Positions 5,917 to 7,240 of a stretch of 7,240 nucleotides of DNA are shown here, in pieces. The notes beneath the pieces are model-generated. The model saw only the letters and a list, made by a program, of their open reading frames with translations. It searched no databases and was not told where the DNA came from. A program made the position numbers and the translations under genes. The stretch is from assembly GCA_046050405.1 (NCBI GenBank), contig JBJOPY010000090.1:1-7240 (forward strand), given 5' to 3'. This stretch comes from JADKCL01 sp046050405 (GTDB lineage Bacteria; Bacteroidota; Bacteroidia; J057; JADKCL01). The number at the start of each line of letters is the position of its first letter. The first letter of the stretch is position 1.

Positions 5917-6369
5917 ATGGAAACAAGAGAAGGATACAGGCACAGGAAGGTTTTCGTCGAGGGGGCGATCAGCGGTGCCTTCATCGGGGAAAGCATCAGC
6001 AAGCACCAAGCCAGGACGGACATCGGCGCACACGGCATCTTCCTCGGACAGGTACGCGCAGATACCATCGGCGGCAAGGCTGTGGTGGCGATCGACTATA
6101 GCGCCTATCCTGAAATGGCCGAAAAGATCCTCCATGAAATAAGGGAAGCCGCCTTCGCCAAACACACCCTCAGTTGCATTCACATTTACCACAGCCTCGG
6201 CGTGGTGAAGGCCGGCGAAATCTGTCTTTTCGTATTCGTCAGTTCACGGCACCGCGGGATGGCATTGGATGCCTGCCGTGAAATCGTCGAGGAAATCAAG
6301 GAAAAAGTCCCCATCTTCGGGAAGGAAATTTTTGCCGATGAGAGCTATGTTTGGAAGGAAAACCGTTAG
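5917..6369 (+). CDS. moaE: Molybdopterin synthase catalytic subunit MoaE
   Basis: This 150-residue large subunit of molybdopterin synthase dimerises and takes sulfur from the MoaD thiocarboxylate to make the dithiolene of molybdopterin. Family blocks visible are GAHGIFLGQVR (37-47), DYSAYPEMAEK (60-70), IYHSLGVVKAGEICLFVFVSS-HR (90-112) and IKEKVPIFGKEIF (127-139). K128 aligns with catalytic K119 of E. coli. The position of E. coli K126 is G135 here, with K136 next to it. The ATG at 5917 has no Shine-Dalgarno close by; a GGGGGA lies about 20 nt upstream, too far for normal use. It sits between moaD and the moaC fusion, with gaps of 52 and 48 nt. The protein is cytoplasmic and of normal length. 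Confidence 0.93.
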   Translation: METREGYRHRKVFVEGAISGAFIGESISKHQARTDIGAHGIFLGQVRADTIGGKAVVAIDYSAYPEMAEKILHEIREAAFAKHTLSCIHIYHSLGVVKAGEICLFVFVSSRHRGMALDACREIVEEIKEKVPIFGKEIFADESYVWKENR

Positions 6370-6417
6370 CAGGCAGCCCCGGCTGTCCATTGATCACCCC
6401 TGATATTTTTCTCACCC

Positions 6418-7191
6418 TTGGTAGATATCACGCATAAGCCCACCACGCTCCGCTCCGCAGTCGCCGAGGCGACTGTCGTCTTGAGCGATGCCGCCGCCAT
6501 GGCGGCGATCCTGGAAAATACTGTCCCGAAAGGAAATGTCCTGGAGATGGCCAAGACGGCGGGTCTTTTTGCGGTCAAGCGGACGTCTGACATGATCCCG
6601 GATTGCCATCCGATCCCAGTGGAATACACGGCGGTGCGCTATGAGACGAATGGCCTCGAAATCCGCATCGAGATGGAGGTGAAGGCCATCTACCGGACTG
6701 GTGTGGAGGTGGAGGCCATGCACGGCGCCAGTGTCGTGGCACTGACGATCTATGACATGCTCAAGCCGATGGACAAGGGAATCGAGATCCGGAACATCCG
6801 CCTGGTCACGAAGACAGGCGGCAGTACCGATTTCAAGGACAAGTTTCGCCTGGATCTGCGGGCGGCCGTGGTGGTCTGCAGTGACTCGGTTTCGGCTGAC
6901 AAGAAGCAGGACCGGGCGGGAAGGGCGGTCGTGTCCAAACTCGAAGCCTGCGAGGTGGCCATCGCCGACTATGTGGTCATCCCCGATGAAGTCTCGGAGA
7001 TCCAGTCCAAAGTCAAGCAGTACGTGGCTCAAGGCATCGACCTGCTGATCTTCACGGGTGGCACCGGGCTTTCTCCCCGTGACGTGACCCCCGAGGCGAT
7101 CAGGCCCCTTCTGGATCGGGAAATTCCGGGCATCCCCGAAGCGGCACGTGCTTATGGGCAGGCCCGCACAGGGAGCCGACACCCCAGGTGA
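6418..7191 (+). CDS. moaCB: MoaC-MogA/MoaB fusion protein with replaced C-terminus
   Basis: This is a bifunctional cofactor protein of 257 residues as read here. The MoaC half (1 to about 145) finishes cyclic pyranopterin formation with MoaA. It shows MVDITHK at the start, AVKRTSDMIPDCHP (52-65; K54, H64), the TGVEVEAMHGASVVALTIYDMLK block (94-116; D113, K116) and KTGG (132-135). The MogA/MoaB half begins near 147 (RAAVVVCSDSV), followed by DRAG (165-168), TGGTGLSPRDVTPEAI (213-228) and EAARAYGQART (241-251). That half adenylylates molybdopterin. The start is TTG at 6418, chosen because MVDITHK is the normal MoaC N-terminus and no better ATG exists. After ART, where the family continues with PYAMLSR and about 45 more residues, the sequence becomes GSRHPR and stops at 7189-7191. 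The MogA half is thus truncated by unrelated sequence and is probably inactive if real. It is the last gene of the operon in the window. Confidence 0.85.
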   Translation: MVDITHKPTTLRSAVAEATVVLSDAAAMAAILENTVPKGNVLEMAKTAGLFAVKRTSDMIPDCHPIPVEYTAVRYETNGLEIRIEMEVKAIYRTGVEVEAMHGASVVALTIYDMLKPMDKGIEIRNIRLVTKTGGSTDFKDKFRLDLRAAVVVCSDSVSADKKQDRAGRAVVSKLEACEVAIADYVVIPDEVSEIQSKVKQYVAQGIDLLIFTGGTGLSPRDVTPEAIRPLLDREIPGIPEAARAYGQARTGSRHPR

Positions 7192-7240
7192 CGGAGCCAA
7201 GGACATTGCCGCCGATCCCGCAAACCCGAACAACGTATGG
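7170..7240 (+). other. Foreign-looking coding tail, possible Asp-box/beta-propeller repeat fragment
   Basis: The final ~70 nt do not continue MogA. Read in the frame with codons starting at 7172, shifted by one base from the fusion gene, they are open to the edge and give GAKDIAADPANPNNVW near the end. This resembles the DIA-DP-NPN-VW/Y signature of secreted sialidase/sortilin-like beta-propeller repeats, common in exported Bacteroidota proteins. No start codon belongs to it, so it looks like an internal gene fragment joined to mogA near 7169. The piece is very short, so the match is suggestive only. Confidence 0.4.

Noticed and set aside
6412..7233. Long minus-strand frame opposite the moaC-mogA fusion
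   Set aside because: It mirrors a strongly conserved plus-strand gene and its translation has no recognisable domain. The length reflects GC-rich codon bias.

Overview
This 7.24 kb window is bacterial, with a GC content in the mid to high 50s by eye, and packs about ten genes into three transcription blocks. The likely host is a Bacteroidota member or a close relative, at moderate confidence. Almost every start codon lacks a Shine-Dalgarno sequence and sits behind an A/T-rich leader, as before the methyltransferase and VIT genes. The molybdenum cofactor genes include a MoaC-MogA/MoaB fusion of the type common in that phylum. No single marker gene proves the assignment.

Block 1 (1-2460, minus strand) is a tellurite/stress 'Ter' operon read leftwards: terD-like (1909-2460), a second longer terD-like gene (1225-1878), terY-like (569-1207) and a second terY-like gene that runs off the left edge (1-547). 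Gaps are only 17-30 nt, so one transcript is likely. The TerD proteins belong to a calcium-binding family and the TerY proteins are von Willebrand A (VWA) domain proteins with intact MIDAS metal sites. From known Ter systems, a PP2C phosphatase and a kinase may follow to the left, outside the window.

Block 2 (2461-4678): a 321-nt divergent intergenic region separates the Ter operon from a plus-strand VIT/CCC1-family iron or manganese transporter (2782-3489). It faces a minus-strand CFA-synthase-like SAM methyltransferase (3701-4678). Between the two convergent genes lies a perfect 17-bp hairpin that can serve as a bidirectional terminator.

Block 3 (5044-7240, plus strand) is a molybdenum cofactor operon: mobA, moaD (4-nt overlap with mobA), moaE and a moaC-mogA fusion starting at TTG. 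MoaD and MoaE form molybdopterin synthase. MoaC acts earlier, in cyclic pyranopterin formation. The MogA/MoaB part adenylylates molybdopterin, and MobA attaches GMP to the finished cofactor. moaA, moeA and moeB are not in the window.

The most striking anomaly is at the right edge. The MogA part is normal up to about 7169, then the conserved C-terminal third is replaced by unrelated sequence. Read in another frame, that sequence resembles a secreted Asp-box/beta-propeller-type repeat protein. It is either a real rearrangement or a chimeric sequence join. I did not find a convincing new multi-gene system. The most interesting biology is the duplicated TerD/TerY operon divergent from a metal transporter, and the methyltransferase that lacks the usual CFA-synthase cysteine.
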